Below, piece by piece: positions 44,482 through 53,456 of a stretch of DNA of 64,000 nt. The notes below the pieces were generated by a model. It worked only from the letters and a program-made list of their open reading frames with translations, did no database searches and had not been told where the DNA came from. The DNA is from Bernardetiaceae bacterium (GTDB lineage: Bacteria; Bacteroidota; Bacteroidia; Cytophagales; Thermoflexibacteraceae), in NCBI GenBank assembly GCA_025056255.1, contig JANWVT010000002.1, positions 124,001 through 188,000 of the forward strand, read 5' to 3'. How positions within the stretch are numbered: the first letter of the stretch is position 1; each line of letters starts with the position of its first letter. A program made the position numbers and the translations under genes.

Positions 44482-46374
44482 ATGAAAAAAACTACCCTTT
44501 TGTGGTTATTCCTGTGGGTGTTTACAGCAACAGCATGGGCACAAAATGCAGATTCGCTGTTCATTCGCGAAAACTATCAAAAGTATGAGTACTACATCCC
44601 TATGCGCGACGGCACAAAACTGTTCACGCACGTGTATGTACCCAAAGACGCTTCCGAACAGAACAAATACCCAATGCTGATGCAGCGCACCTGTTACAGC
44701 ATTGCCCCTTATGGGTTGGATAAATACCCAACACGGCTCGGACCTTCGCCAACGCTGATGCGCGACAAATATATTTTCGTGTATCAAGATGTACGCGGGC
44801 GCTACATGTCCGAGGGACAGTGGACCAATATGACTCCACATATTCCTAACAAGAAAAGCAAAAACGATGTGGACGAAGCCTCCGATACTTTTGATACGAT
44901 TGAGTGGCTGCTGAAAAATATCAAACACAACAACGGGCGCATCGGTCAGTGGGGGATTTCTTACCCGGGCTTTTATACAGCTGCCGGTGCATTGAGTAAT
45001 CACCCTGCACTAAAAGCAGTTTCGCCACAAGCCCCCGTTGGTGATTTTTTCTTTGACGATTTTCACCACAACGGCGCATTTACGCTGGGTTATTTCTTTA
45101 CCTATCCTGTTTTTGGAGTGCAAAAGAAAGCCCCTACACCTGAAAGTTGGTTCCGTGAAGATGCTATTAAGCCTCATACCCGCGACATTTATCAATATTT
45201 CTTGGATTTAGGTCCGCTTAAAAACGCCAATGAACTCTACAAAGACAATTTTTTCTGGAAAGAAACGGTTGAGCACCCCAATTACGACGAGTTTTGGCAA
45301 AAGCGCGGCATTGTACAACATATGAAAGGTGTAAAGCCTGCCATGATGACCGTAGGCGGCTGGTTTGATGCTGAAGACCTCTACGGCCCACTCAATGTGT
45401 ACAAAGCCAATGAAAAAGGCAGCCCGAATGCATACAATACGCTCGTGATGGGACCTTTCGGTCACGGTCGTTGGTCGAGGGATGCCAAAGGTCCAACGCT
45501 GCACAGCAACGTCTATTTTGGCGACAATATCGCACAATTTTATCAACAGGAAATTGAAGCAAAATTCTTCCGCCACTTCCTCAAAGAATCAGGCGATGGT
45601 AAAACAGGGCTGCCCGAAGCCTATATGTTTGATACGGGCAGCAAACAATGGATGCAGTTTGACGCATGGCCTGCTAAAAACGCACAGCCCCTGACCTTCT
45701 ATCTGCACGAAAACGGCAAACTGGATACGCGAATGCCGCAGGCTGCCAACAGTTTTACTGAATACGTAAGCGACCCTGCCAAGCCCGTACCGCATACGGA
45801 AAATCTGCGTAGCATGGGCAACTTTACGCCTTTTGACTACATGAGTGAAGACCAGCGCTTTGCCGCGCGTCGCCCCGATGTATTGGTGTTCCAGACCGAC
45901 GAACTGACCGAAGACATCACGCTGGGCGGTGAAATTATGGCCAAGTTGAAAGTAAGCACCACCGGTTCGGATGCCGATTTCTTTGTCAAACTGATTGATG
46001 TATATCCGGGCAACGAACCCGACCACCCCTATATGACCGACCGGAAAATGATTATGGGCGGTTATCAGCAAATGGTGCGCAGTGAAATCATGCGGGCGCG
46101 TTTCCGCAATAGCTTTGAGAAGCCCGAACCCATGCAGCCCAATCAGATAACAGAAGTGAATTTCCGCTTGCAAGATGTGCTGCATACCTTCAAAAAAGGG
46201 CATCGCATCATGATTCAGATTCAGAGCACTGCCTTCCCACTGTTTGACCGCAACCCACAGAAGTTTGTGGAAAATATTTACAAGGCAAATCCCGAAGACT
46301 TCATCAAAGCCACACATCGCGTATATCACCAACAAGGCGCTGCTTCGGCTATTGAAGTACAAGTGATTCGTTGA
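44482..46374 (+). CDS. Secreted CocE/NonD (S15 X-Pro dipeptidyl-peptidase-like) hydrolase
   Basis: This protein has 630 residues from ATG 44482, with signal peptide MKKTTLLWLFLWVFTATAWA. The alpha/beta-hydrolase domain contains the nucleophile motif GQWGISYPGFY (Ser), the His-region VMGPFGHGRWSR and VYQDVRGRYMSEGQ. The C-terminal jelly-roll domain (about 390-630, from WPAKNAQPLTFYLH) is typical of S15 / cocaine esterase / glutaryl-7-ACA acylase-type enzymes. It likely acts in the periplasm on peptides or acyl-amides; substrate unknown. The frame continues 40 codons upstream without coding character. Confidence 0.92.
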   Translation: MKKTTLLWLFLWVFTATAWAQNADSLFIRENYQKYEYYIPMRDGTKLFTHVYVPKDASEQNKYPMLMQRTCYSIAPYGLDKYPTRLGPSPTLMRDKYIFVYQDVRGRYMSEGQWTNMTPHIPNKKSKNDVDEASDTFDTIEWLLKNIKHNNGRIGQWGISYPGFYTAAGALSNHPALKAVSPQAPVGDFFFDDFHHNGAFTLGYFFTYPVFGVQKKAPTPESWFREDAIKPHTRDIYQYFLDLGPLKNANELYKDNFFWKETVEHPNYDEFWQKRGIVQHMKGVKPAMMTVGGWFDAEDLYGPLNVYKANEKGSPNAYNTLVMGPFGHGRWSRDAKGPTLHSNVYFGDNIAQFYQQEIEAKFFRHFLKESGDGKTGLPEAYMFDTGSKQWMQFDAWPAKNAQPLTFYLHENGKLDTRMPQAANSFTEYVSDPAKPVPHTENLRSMGNFTPFDYMSEDQRFAARRPDVLVFQTDELTEDITLGGEIMAKLKVSTTGSDADFFVKLIDVYPGNEPDHPYMTDRKMIMGGYQQMVRSEIMRARFRNSFEKPEPMQPNQITEVNFRLQDVLHTFKKGHRIMIQIQSTAFPLFDRNPQKFVENIYKANPEDFIKATHRVYHQQGAASAIEVQVIR

Positions 46375-46434
46375 ATAATTCCCAATACTACCTTGTAAAA
46401 AGCCACCTGTAGTGCTCTATCACATCTAATTGCA

Positions 46435-46467
46435 AAACCCAACAAGGTTTGAAAACCCGTTGGGTTT
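46435..46467. repeat. Palindrome family member 3
   Basis: AAACCCAACAAGGTTT and GAAAACCCGTTGGGTTT form near-complementary arms. The changed base in the AACCCAAC arm is matched by a compensating base in GTTGGGTT, so pairing is kept while sequence drifted from the AACCCGAC form. It lies 60 bases after the S15 hydrolase stop. Confidence 0.75.
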
Positions 46468-46712
46468 ACTTGTGTTGCATCGGTAGCAATTTAGGCAAAC
46501 ATGCAGCTCAAAAGCCTTCGAATCAAAAGAAGCCTCCGATGAACCTTACAAAACCTGCTACCTAAAGGCATCGGTGTTTCTCGGATGCCCTCATGATGTT
46601 GGATTTTCCAACTGCAAAAGTTAGCAGAGCACAAAAAAAGATGAAGACATGCTTTTTTGGCTAATCCCTATCTTTCCTGATTGAAAGTATTTTTGGCAGA
46701 AGCCATATTACA

Positions 46713-46746
46713 AAAACCCGACAGATTCGAAAACCTGCCGGGTTTT
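46713..46746. repeat. Palindrome family member 4
   Basis: AAAACCCGACAGATT with AAAACCTGCCGGGTTTT; the A+T ends pair fully and the core has a mismatch. It is the second copy in the same convergent gap, about 160 bases before the purH stop. Confidence 0.75.
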
Positions 46747-46908
46747 GTTTTAGTGAGTCCTTATACTGTTGCGTGTATTTTCAAAACGCTACAAGTAGTT
46801 TGCAAACAAGTAGTTGATTTGCCTAATACTGCCAACCGTGAACCCGCAAAATCCGAAAGGGGATAATACCTCTCGGACTTCTTAATTATTGCGCATTCAT
46901 GTACCTCA

Positions 46909-48432
46909 TCAATGCAAGAAATGGCGCACGCCTGTAAATACCATTGCCATATCGTGTGCATCGCAAAAAGCGATTGACTCGGCGTCTTTCACAGAGCCTC
47001 CCGGCTGAATAACAGCGCGGATACCTGCCTGATGTGCTATTTCTACACAGTCGGGAAAAGGGAAGAAAGCATCGGAAGCCATTACCGCTTTGCTCAAATC
47101 AAAACCAAAATGTTTGGCTTTTTCAATTGCCTGCCGCAAGGCGTCTACCCGCGAGGTTTGTCCCACTCCACTGGCAAACAGTTGCCCATCTTGTGCCAAC
47201 ACAATAGCATTGCTTTTAGCATGCTTCACTAATTTATTGGCAAAAAGCAGTGCTTTGGTTTCATTGGCTGTGGGCTGCCGTTTGGTAACGGTTTTCAAAT
47301 CTGCTTCGGTTTCAGTTTTGGCGTCGCGGTCTTGTACAACAATGCCATTTAGGAGTGTTTTTACTTGCACGTGGGGTAGTTGGATAGTTTTCTGTTGCAG
47401 CAAAATGCGGTTTTTCTTGGTTTTGAGCACTGGCAACGCCGACTCATAGAACAGCGGAGCAATTAACACCTCAAAAAACAGCGAGTCTAACTCCTTGGCA
47501 GTAGCCAAATCAATCGGCTTATTTGTTACTAACACGCCGCCAAAAGCCGATATAGGGTCAGCTTGTAAAGCTTTCAAATAGGCTTCGCGTACGTTGCTAG
47601 CAGTAGCAGCACCACAAGCATTGGTATGTTTCAGAATGGCAAAAGCAGGAGTGTCGCCAAATTCTGCAATAAGTTTTACAGCTGCGTCAATATCTACCAA
47701 ATTATTGTAAGACAGCTCTTTCCCATTGAGTTGCTCAAACATTGCCTCTAAGTTGCCAAAGAAATAACCTTTCTGATGTGGATTTTCACCATAACGCAAA
47801 GTGCGCCCAGCACGCAAACTTTGTTTGAACACAGGCAACGCTTCAGTGCGGTTGAAGTATTGGAAAATAGCTGCATCGTAATGAGAACTAATGTCGAAGG
47901 CTTTGGCTGCATAGTGCCGCCGCTGTGTAAGAGTAGTTGTGCCGTTTTGTGCTAAGAGCAGTTGATATACCTCTTTGTATTGCTCTTGGGAGGAAACAAC
48001 AAGTACATCGTGGAAGTTTTTGGCAGCCGCACGAATGAGCGAAATACCACCAATATCAATTTTTTCAATCACATCAGCTTCCGATGCACCCGAGGCAACA
48101 GTTTGCTCGAAAGGGTACAAATCCACAATAACCATATCAATGGCGGGGATTTCATATCTTGTAGCTTGCTCGCGGTCATCGGCAAGGTCGCGGCGGTGCA
48201 AAATGCCGCCAAACACCCTAGGATGCAAGGTTTTCACGCGTCCACCAAAAATAGAAGGGTAGCCTGTTAGCTCTTCTACTGCCACAACGGGTATTTGCAA
48301 ACTTTCAATAAATTGCTTGGTGCCACCGGTGGAGTAGAGTTGTACCCCATTTTGATGTAACAAACGAATAAGCGGCTCCAAGTGGTCTTTGTAATAAACC
48401 GAAACAAGAGCAGAAGTAATTTTTTTTTGCAT
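46909..48432 (-). CDS. purH: Bifunctional AICAR formyltransferase/IMP cyclohydrolase
   Basis: This enzyme catalyses the last two steps of purine synthesis. It has 507 residues from ATG 48432 (MQKKITSALVSVYYKDHLEP), normal for the family; a 42-codon upstream extension to 48558 is not real. IMP cyclohydrolase domain motifs are LYSTGGTKQFIE, GGRVKTLHPRVFGGIL and DIGGISLIRAAAKN. Transformylase motifs are LRYGENPHQKGYF, KHTNACGAA and, near the end, GGSVKDAESIAFCDAH. It is divergent from the YfcE-like gene. Confidence 0.97.
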   Translation of the reverse strand: MQKKITSALVSVYYKDHLEPLIRLLHQNGVQLYSTGGTKQFIESLQIPVVAVEELTGYPSIFGGRVKTLHPRVFGGILHRRDLADDREQATRYEIPAIDMVIVDLYPFEQTVASGASEADVIEKIDIGGISLIRAAAKNFHDVLVVSSQEQYKEVYQLLLAQNGTTTLTQRRHYAAKAFDISSHYDAAIFQYFNRTEALPVFKQSLRAGRTLRYGENPHQKGYFFGNLEAMFEQLNGKELSYNNLVDIDAAVKLIAEFGDTPAFAILKHTNACGAATASNVREAYLKALQADPISAFGGVLVTNKPIDLATAKELDSLFFEVLIAPLFYESALPVLKTKKNRILLQQKTIQLPHVQVKTLLNGIVVQDRDAKTETEADLKTVTKRQPTANETKALLFANKLVKHAKSNAIVLAQDGQLFASGVGQTSRVDALRQAIEKAKHFGFDLSKAVMASDAFFPFPDCVEIAHQAGIRAVIQPGGSVKDAESIAFCDAHDMAMVFTGVRHFLH

Positions 48433-48572
48433 GACAAACAGGAAGATTGCCATGCAAAGTTGTGAAAAAATTTGTGAGCTTAGTGCATTGCGCTTGTGTT
48501 TTGCTGCAAGGCATAATTTGCAGCTTTGCAAACCCAGTGATAATTTGTGCAAATACAAAGGCTACTATACTT

Positions 48573-49127
48573 ATGTCCGTTATTCGCATTGGTTTAATTT
48601 CCGACACACATGGTTACTTAGACGAGCGGGTATTTGATTATTTTGTCAGCTGCGACGAAATTTGGCACGCTGGTGACATTGGTACACTAACCGTAGCAGC
48701 ACAGTTGGCATCGTTTAAACCTTTGCGCGCTGTATATGGCAATATAGACGCCGGAGAAATTCGACAACGCTACCCTGAACATCAGCATTTTGCTTGTGGA
48801 AAGGTAAAAGTTTGGATGACGCACATTGGAGGATATCCGCCAAACTATACGCCTGCTTTGCGAAAACAGTTAGATGAGTTCCAACCTGATTTGTTTATTT
48901 GTGGGCATTCGCACATTCTCAAAGTGATTCCCGACCCAGCGCGAAAGCTGCTTCATCTCAATCCCGGTGCCGCCGGACACGAGGGTTTTCACCCTGTGCG
49001 AACCCTACTGCGTTTTGCCATTCACCCTGAAAAACAGGGAGTTAGCAGTATTGAGCAGTTAGAAATAATTGAACTGGGTAAACGAGGCAAAATGCAAAGA
49101 ACGAGCACAGATAACAAAACGCAATGA
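48573..49127 (+). CDS. YfcE family metallophosphoesterase
   Basis: This 184-residue protein starts at ATG 48573 (MSVIRIGLISDTHGYLDERV). Metal-binding motifs of the calcineurin-like YfcE family are complete: DTHG, HAGDIG, VYGNID, MTHIGGYPP and ICGHSHI. Relatives are manganese-dependent phosphodiesterases with no settled physiological substrate. It shares a 140-base divergent upstream region with purH, containing TAATTTGC-like stretches that may be promoters. Confidence 0.93.
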   Translation: MSVIRIGLISDTHGYLDERVFDYFVSCDEIWHAGDIGTLTVAAQLASFKPLRAVYGNIDAGEIRQRYPEHQHFACGKVKVWMTHIGGYPPNYTPALRKQLDEFQPDLFICGHSHILKVIPDPARKLLHLNPGAAGHEGFHPVRTLLRFAIHPEKQGVSSIEQLEIIELGKRGKMQRTSTDNKTQ

Positions 49128-49511
49128 GCATTGGCAGAGAAGCATATCTTTTTTATTTTGCATTTTCCAAAGAATTGATGCTACTGTGCCATAGGTTACA
49201 CGTGCAACAGCAACGTACTGCCTGCGTTGCGATGTGTGTCCTTATGCATCATGTGATTTTTTTTCGTTACGCCGTTGCACATTACAAGTGGAGAATAGTT
49301 GCTCGTGGGAACACAAACAATGGTGAGTTTACCTTCATGAATATGAATTTGACAAAATGAACCTTACAAAAAACTAAACAAACACTTGGCGAATCTGTTG
49401 TATCACACTTTGTTACAACTTCCCACAAGGATTTATTGGATTTGTTTGTAGCTGCTCTCTGCAAGCCGGCAAATTATTGAGTAAGGCTAACTTGAACAGA
49501 ATAAGTATTGG
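49128..49511. other. Intergenic region with dispersed repeat, between yfcE-like and T9SS plug genes
   Basis: Between convergent genes, these 384 bases have no credible gene. They hold copy B of the dispersed repeat (49311-49384). Left of it, ACGCCGTTGCAC at 49269-49280 resembles the 13-bp unit of the 9954-10031 array with three bases missing. The repeat may extend to about 49150 by weaker similarity with the 14550-14890 region. Confidence 0.5.
49311..49384 (+). repeat. Dispersed intergenic repeat, copy B
   Basis: Conserved blocks are GAGTTTACCTTCATGAATAT, GACAAAATGAACC and TTACAAAAAACTAAACAA, aligned with copies A and C; B is closest to both and best approximates a consensus. It lies about 130 bases beyond the 3' end of the T9SS plug gene. 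The TTCATGAA core is itself a palindrome. Confidence 0.8.
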
Positions 49512-50774
49512 CTACAGAAGTTTGTAGCCTACTAAAAAATCGGTTCGTGCACCAAACGGACGGAAATAAACAAATATTTCGTAGTTATTTTGGGTTTGTC
49601 CATGACTTCCTTCTAAAAAAATATCATCGCGGCTGCCGTCTTTGCGAAGCAGCGAATACTGGTAGTCATAAATGCCCTGTTTGAGCAACACAACTCCCTG
49701 ATATACTTGCTGTTCAGGATAATACTTCATTTCAAAGGCTTCGTCGAGCCGCCAATCGGAGAAGCCACCTGTTACAAACACTTTTCCTTCGGGCAGTTCA
49801 GGGCTTTTCAGGGTGAAGACTACTTCGGCATAGTCGGCTTCTGTACCGGGGTCTCGGCTGCCCTGTACAGTAGCAACTACAAACCTTCCGTTTTGGTCGG
49901 GAAACATTCGGTTATAAGCCCAACCATTGCGGCTTTGGTCGGGCATAATAAATACTTCATTCAAATGCGGACGCAGGTTGATATGCCCTACATTCATGAG
50001 GCGCGTATTGAAATTGGTGATATTGAAAACGCGAAATTCGTTGCCTCCCTTAAACTGACGTTCGAGCATAAAGTTGTCATATTGTAAAACACGTTCATAG
50101 GAACGAATAAAAGAGGGTTGCCAATCGCGAGCCATGTTGTCCCAGCGAAAGTTCTGGCGTACCATCACGCGAATTTGTTGTTGTGGATTTCCCACTTGTA
50201 GTGCACCATAATGAACAGTAAAATCTACTTGCTGATTGCGAAAAGCCTCTTCTACTCCCACAGGATTTTTTACCGATGCATGAATGGTTGCTACTGACTC
50301 GTACACCATGAATCGTCGCGAAAGTAACAAATTGCCCTCGTTGCCTTCTTCATACACTACCAACACATAATTGCCTGAAACTTGCACTGGTGGCACCTCG
50401 AAGCGATAATGTACAAAATTCACTTTGGTGTTGAACGACAGTTGGCGGTCGGTAATAAAAAACTCGTTGTAAACTTGTAAATACTCCACAGCACTAAGCT
50501 GTGAAACAGACCAATCGGCATTGCAGTTAATAATTTTGACAGCAAGGCGCTCTATTTGGTCAGTCAATTTGTCAAATGTTAAAATAAGCTGCCCTCCCTT
50601 AGGAATGATAGGAGGGAGCAATTGGCTCTGTATGGGGTCGCCAGTGAGTGGATAAAGTTGCACGGTACGAATGTCTGGCTGATAATTAAGGTCTTCCATT
50701 TTGAGCTCAGGCAAACGCGCATAAGCATTTAGCCACATAAACAACCCAAGCAATAGCATGAAGCAAGGTTTCAT
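49512..50774 (-). CDS. Type IX secretion system plug protein (DUF5103)
   Basis: This 420-residue protein begins at ATG 50774 with signal MKPCFMLLLGLFMWLNAYA. The N-terminal domain (YQPDIRTVQLYPLTGDPIQS... PPIIPKGGQLILTFDKL) and the C-terminal E-set-like domain (GKVFVTGGFSDWRLDEAFEM) match the DUF5103/T9SS plug family. In Flavobacterium the plug protein closes the SprA pore of the type IX translocon on the periplasmic side. No sprA/porV gene is adjacent. A 17-codon upstream extension is not coding-like. Confidence 0.9.
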   Translation of the reverse strand: MKPCFMLLLGLFMWLNAYARLPELKMEDLNYQPDIRTVQLYPLTGDPIQSQLLPPIIPKGGQLILTFDKLTDQIERLAVKIINCNADWSVSQLSAVEYLQVYNEFFITDRQLSFNTKVNFVHYRFEVPPVQVSGNYVLVVYEEGNEGNLLLSRRFMVYESVATIHASVKNPVGVEEAFRNQQVDFTVHYGALQVGNPQQQIRVMVRQNFRWDNMARDWQPSFIRSYERVLQYDNFMLERQFKGGNEFRVFNITNFNTRLMNVGHINLRPHLNEVFIMPDQSRNGWAYNRMFPDQNGRFVVATVQGSRDPGTEADYAEVVFTLKSPELPEGKVFVTGGFSDWRLDEAFEMKYYPEQQVYQGVVLLKQGIYDYQYSLLRKDGSRDDIFLEGSHGQTQNNYEIFVYFRPFGARTDFLVGYKLL

Positions 50775-51174
50775 ACAGCAATGAATTGATGCAGAAGAAT
50801 TGTATGCGAATGTGGTAGCCACCATTGAAACAGCAGCAAATTAGCAAAATTTTGGACGGATATTTCACATGGCATCCTACGTGTAGCGCGAATGATACAG
50901 TTGGATGCTATAAAAATACCATTTCTCTCCCTCTTTTCACTGCTTTGCAAAAGAGCAGCCTGTGGCTACAAAACGTGCTTTATTTTTCACTCTCCAAAGA
51001 AGTGCTTGTGCTACTTCCATTGGCTGTTCATGTAAACATAAACAACAGCAGCTTGTAAATTGAATTTTTCAGCGGTTGCATCGCATAACTTGTATTTTGA
51101 AAAACTCCACGTAAAACGCACTTTTTTAGATAGTAAGTACTTGGTTGTCAAGCTTTACCTTTGTATCATTCGCC
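50775..51174. other. Intergenic region upstream of the T9SS plug gene
   Basis: These 400 bases lie between the plug gene start and the 3' end of the DUF5916 gene. Nothing recognisable was seen: no gene, palindrome-family copy or strong hairpin. It should hold the plug promoter. Confidence 0.4.
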
Positions 51175-53382
51175 TTAAAACTGCTTTAAATAGGTTATTT
51201 TTCCAATCAGATGCTGACTTTGTTGTCGCTCGTGAAGGTCTTGAAATCCTCTTTGGTTGAAAACTAAGTACACAAATGAAAGCGGGCGAAACTCCCATGA
51301 GAGTCGCACATTCCATACCTCCCGATTGGCAGAGCTATTAAACTGGTAAAATCCTATTAGCTGGAGGCGAGGATTAACGGCTATACGGCTTTCAAGGCTC
51401 CACAGTTGCACGTAAGCATCTTCCCGTTGGATACCAACTTGTCGAAATTGATTCATTTCATAGCTACCATTTAGCTGAAAATGCGGAATAGGGGCTAAGC
51501 GAATATTGCCCTCTATGCTCAACAGGCTGCCATTGTAGTAACCTCCCCAAGAAGCAAAAGCAAAGTAAGAGAATTTTTTAGAAGGGTCGCTGCTCACCAT
51601 TATGTTATGTCGCAAATATTGATAACTACCGGATGCAATATCTATTCCCAGCGGACTGAAAGTTTCTTCCAAGTGTTGAAAGGTTGGGTCGGAGAAGATA
51701 CCTAAAAAGCCACTGTTTTGTAAAGTTATCCAAACAGGATTGATAGATATGCGCGCCTCTTGGAGGCGTCGGGTTTGTGCATTGAAATAAATTTCGGGAA
51801 ATATACCGGGCTCTAATGCGCGTAGCCATCGTGGATACCACGATTGGCGGATGTTCAAAAACATGCCCGCATTAACGGCTGCTACATTGTGCCGAGAAAC
51901 AAAACCCGTTTTGGCATCAAAACCTGCTGTAACTAATACTGGCACAATAAAAGCCTCCATATGATTGGCAGCATAGTTCAAATGTGCAAAAGCAGCTGTT
52001 CCACGCGAGCCGGCTTGGCTGTCTAAACTCTGAGCGAGCATTGTATTGAGGCTCAATGAGGGGGTTAAGCGCAGAAAAGCATCGGCTGCTACCACAGCAT
52101 TCCGATTGCTGGGCTGGGCTGCTTGTGCCTCTTGATGACGAAAAGTAAGCATGCTACCAATGCGGTGTTGCTCGCCTATGTTGCGCGTGTAGCGTCCAAC
52201 AAGATAATTCACAGGAGCCTGCACATTATTACCGCTTTGCCGCATGAGGATGGTGCCATAGTTGTGAGTAAGCGAACGATGTACGTAGCGAGCACCAGCC
52301 ACAATAGGAATGGGATTACCCACCTCATCCAGTCCGATGCGCCGGCTGAAAAAGGGCTGGATTTGCATGTTGATATCGTCTCCACCGAGCAACCCTGCCC
52401 CGAATAAACTTGCATTTTCTAAAAAAAACTGTCTGCGTTCAGGAAAGAATACCGAAAATCGAGTCAAATTATTCACTTGCCTGTCTACATCGGCTTGTGC
52501 AAAATCGGTGTTAAAGGTCAGGTCTACCACATTACTTGGATTGATTGCCCACTTCACCTCCCCGCCAGTTTTCAATGAAGAGTGCCATGTTGAGGTATTG
52601 TAGCGGTCGGTAGTGATAAGTGTGTAAGGAGTTACTTGCAAGTTAGGAGCTGGAGGGGGTGGCTGAATGCCTACTAATTCGCCAGCGTATTCCATTCGGA
52701 ACACGCTAAATGCACGGGGAAAAGGCGACCATGCTGTGAGTTCATTTCCTGCACGGCGGTTGCGCACAAAATTAATTCCCCATGTAGGTTGACCGTTAGC
52801 AGAGGCAGGATAGCGCAAGGTGTGCCAAGGGATGGCAAACTCTGCTGTCCAGCCGCTATCTAACCGTTGTGTGCGTACTTTCCAGCGTGCGTCCCAGTCG
52901 GTATCGAACATCATGTCGTCAAAAGCTAACAAATCGCGCTGCGAGCCATATGGGTTAACCATAAATGCCATAGCATTGCGTTTGTCGTTGAATCCGTCTA
53001 TGACCAGTCCGAATACATCTTGTTCTTCGTCGTCAAAATCGCGACGCAGGTCAGGTACGCGAATTGCTTTTCTCCCCAGCGAATCGCGACAAAATGCTGC
53101 CACATACAAGTAATGAGGGTCGTATAGCACGCGCACCTCTGTATCAAATTGTGCAGGCTGCCCTTGAAAAGGTTCTACTTGGGTGAAAGAACGTGCTATT
53201 GGGGCTTGCTGCCAATCAGACTCTTCCAAATGTCCGTCTATTTTTAAAACGCTTGTAACGGAAAGGGCTACTATTTTTTTTCGTATCGAATCGGGTTTAA
53301 ATACATCCTGAGCAGTTCCTAACAGTGGCGACCCAAAAAGCCATATTGATAGCTGTATGATTAAGAGGGCTCTGTCAGGCAT
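51175..53382 (-). CDS. DUF5916 outer-membrane protein with N-terminal CBM9-like domain
   Basis: This protein has 735 residues from ATG 53382 (signal PDRALLIIQLSIWLFG, ending LLGTAQ); ATG 53415 is an alternative. Residues about 45-215 form a family-9 carbohydrate-binding-like domain (LKIDGHLEESDWQQAP, VRVLYDPHYLYVAAFCRDS). The rest is DUF5916, ending in barrel-like strands (LSWEFRPLSFVYLVFNQRG). Members are common in Bacteroidota with no proven function. It lies 74 bases after the membrane fusion protein gene. Confidence 0.88.
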   Translation of the reverse strand: MPDRALLIIQLSIWLFGSPLLGTAQDVFKPDSIRKKIVALSVTSVLKIDGHLEESDWQQAPIARSFTQVEPFQGQPAQFDTEVRVLYDPHYLYVAAFCRDSLGRKAIRVPDLRRDFDDEEQDVFGLVIDGFNDKRNAMAFMVNPYGSQRDLLAFDDMMFDTDWDARWKVRTQRLDSGWTAEFAIPWHTLRYPASANGQPTWGINFVRNRRAGNELTAWSPFPRAFSVFRMEYAGELVGIQPPPPAPNLQVTPYTLITTDRYNTSTWHSSLKTGGEVKWAINPSNVVDLTFNTDFAQADVDRQVNNLTRFSVFFPERRQFFLENASLFGAGLLGGDDINMQIQPFFSRRIGLDEVGNPIPIVAGARYVHRSLTHNYGTILMRQSGNNVQAPVNYLVGRYTRNIGEQHRIGSMLTFRHQEAQAAQPSNRNAVVAADAFLRLTPSLSLNTMLAQSLDSQAGSRGTAAFAHLNYAANHMEAFIVPVLVTAGFDAKTGFVSRHNVAAVNAGMFLNIRQSWYPRWLRALEPGIFPEIYFNAQTRRLQEARISINPVWITLQNSGFLGIFSDPTFQHLEETFSPLGIDIASGSYQYLRHNIMVSSDPSKKFSYFAFASWGGYYNGSLLSIEGNIRLAPIPHFQLNGSYEMNQFRQVGIQREDAYVQLWSLESRIAVNPRLQLIGFYQFNSSANREVWNVRLSWEFRPLSFVYLVFNQRGFQDLHERQQSQHLIGKITYLKQF

Positions 53383-53456
53383 TGTAAAGAGCGAGTTCGA
53401 ACAATCAGCAGACATACTGATTTGAAAGGAAAACCAAAATTTAATCAACTACTGTG

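Larger units (their letters stand above)
46375..46908. other. Intergenic region between the S15 hydrolase and purH
   Basis: These 534 bases between convergent genes have no credible gene. They contain two members of the palindrome family (46435-46467 and 46713-46746) and a small imperfect hairpin near 46853-46878 (CCGAAAGG with CCTCTCGG), just past the purH stop. Both transcripts probably terminate here. Confidence 0.5.

Noticed and set aside
45589-46362. 257-codon minus-strand frame inside the S15 hydrolase
   Set aside because: Antisense shadow of a conserved gene; it arises from the codon bias of this G+C-rich block.
49282-49464. Minus-strand short frames in repeat copies B and C sharing the peptide FMKVN
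   Set aside because: Similarity comes from the nucleotide repeat; copy A changes the residues and the frames do not align beyond the core, so a shared protein is unlikely.
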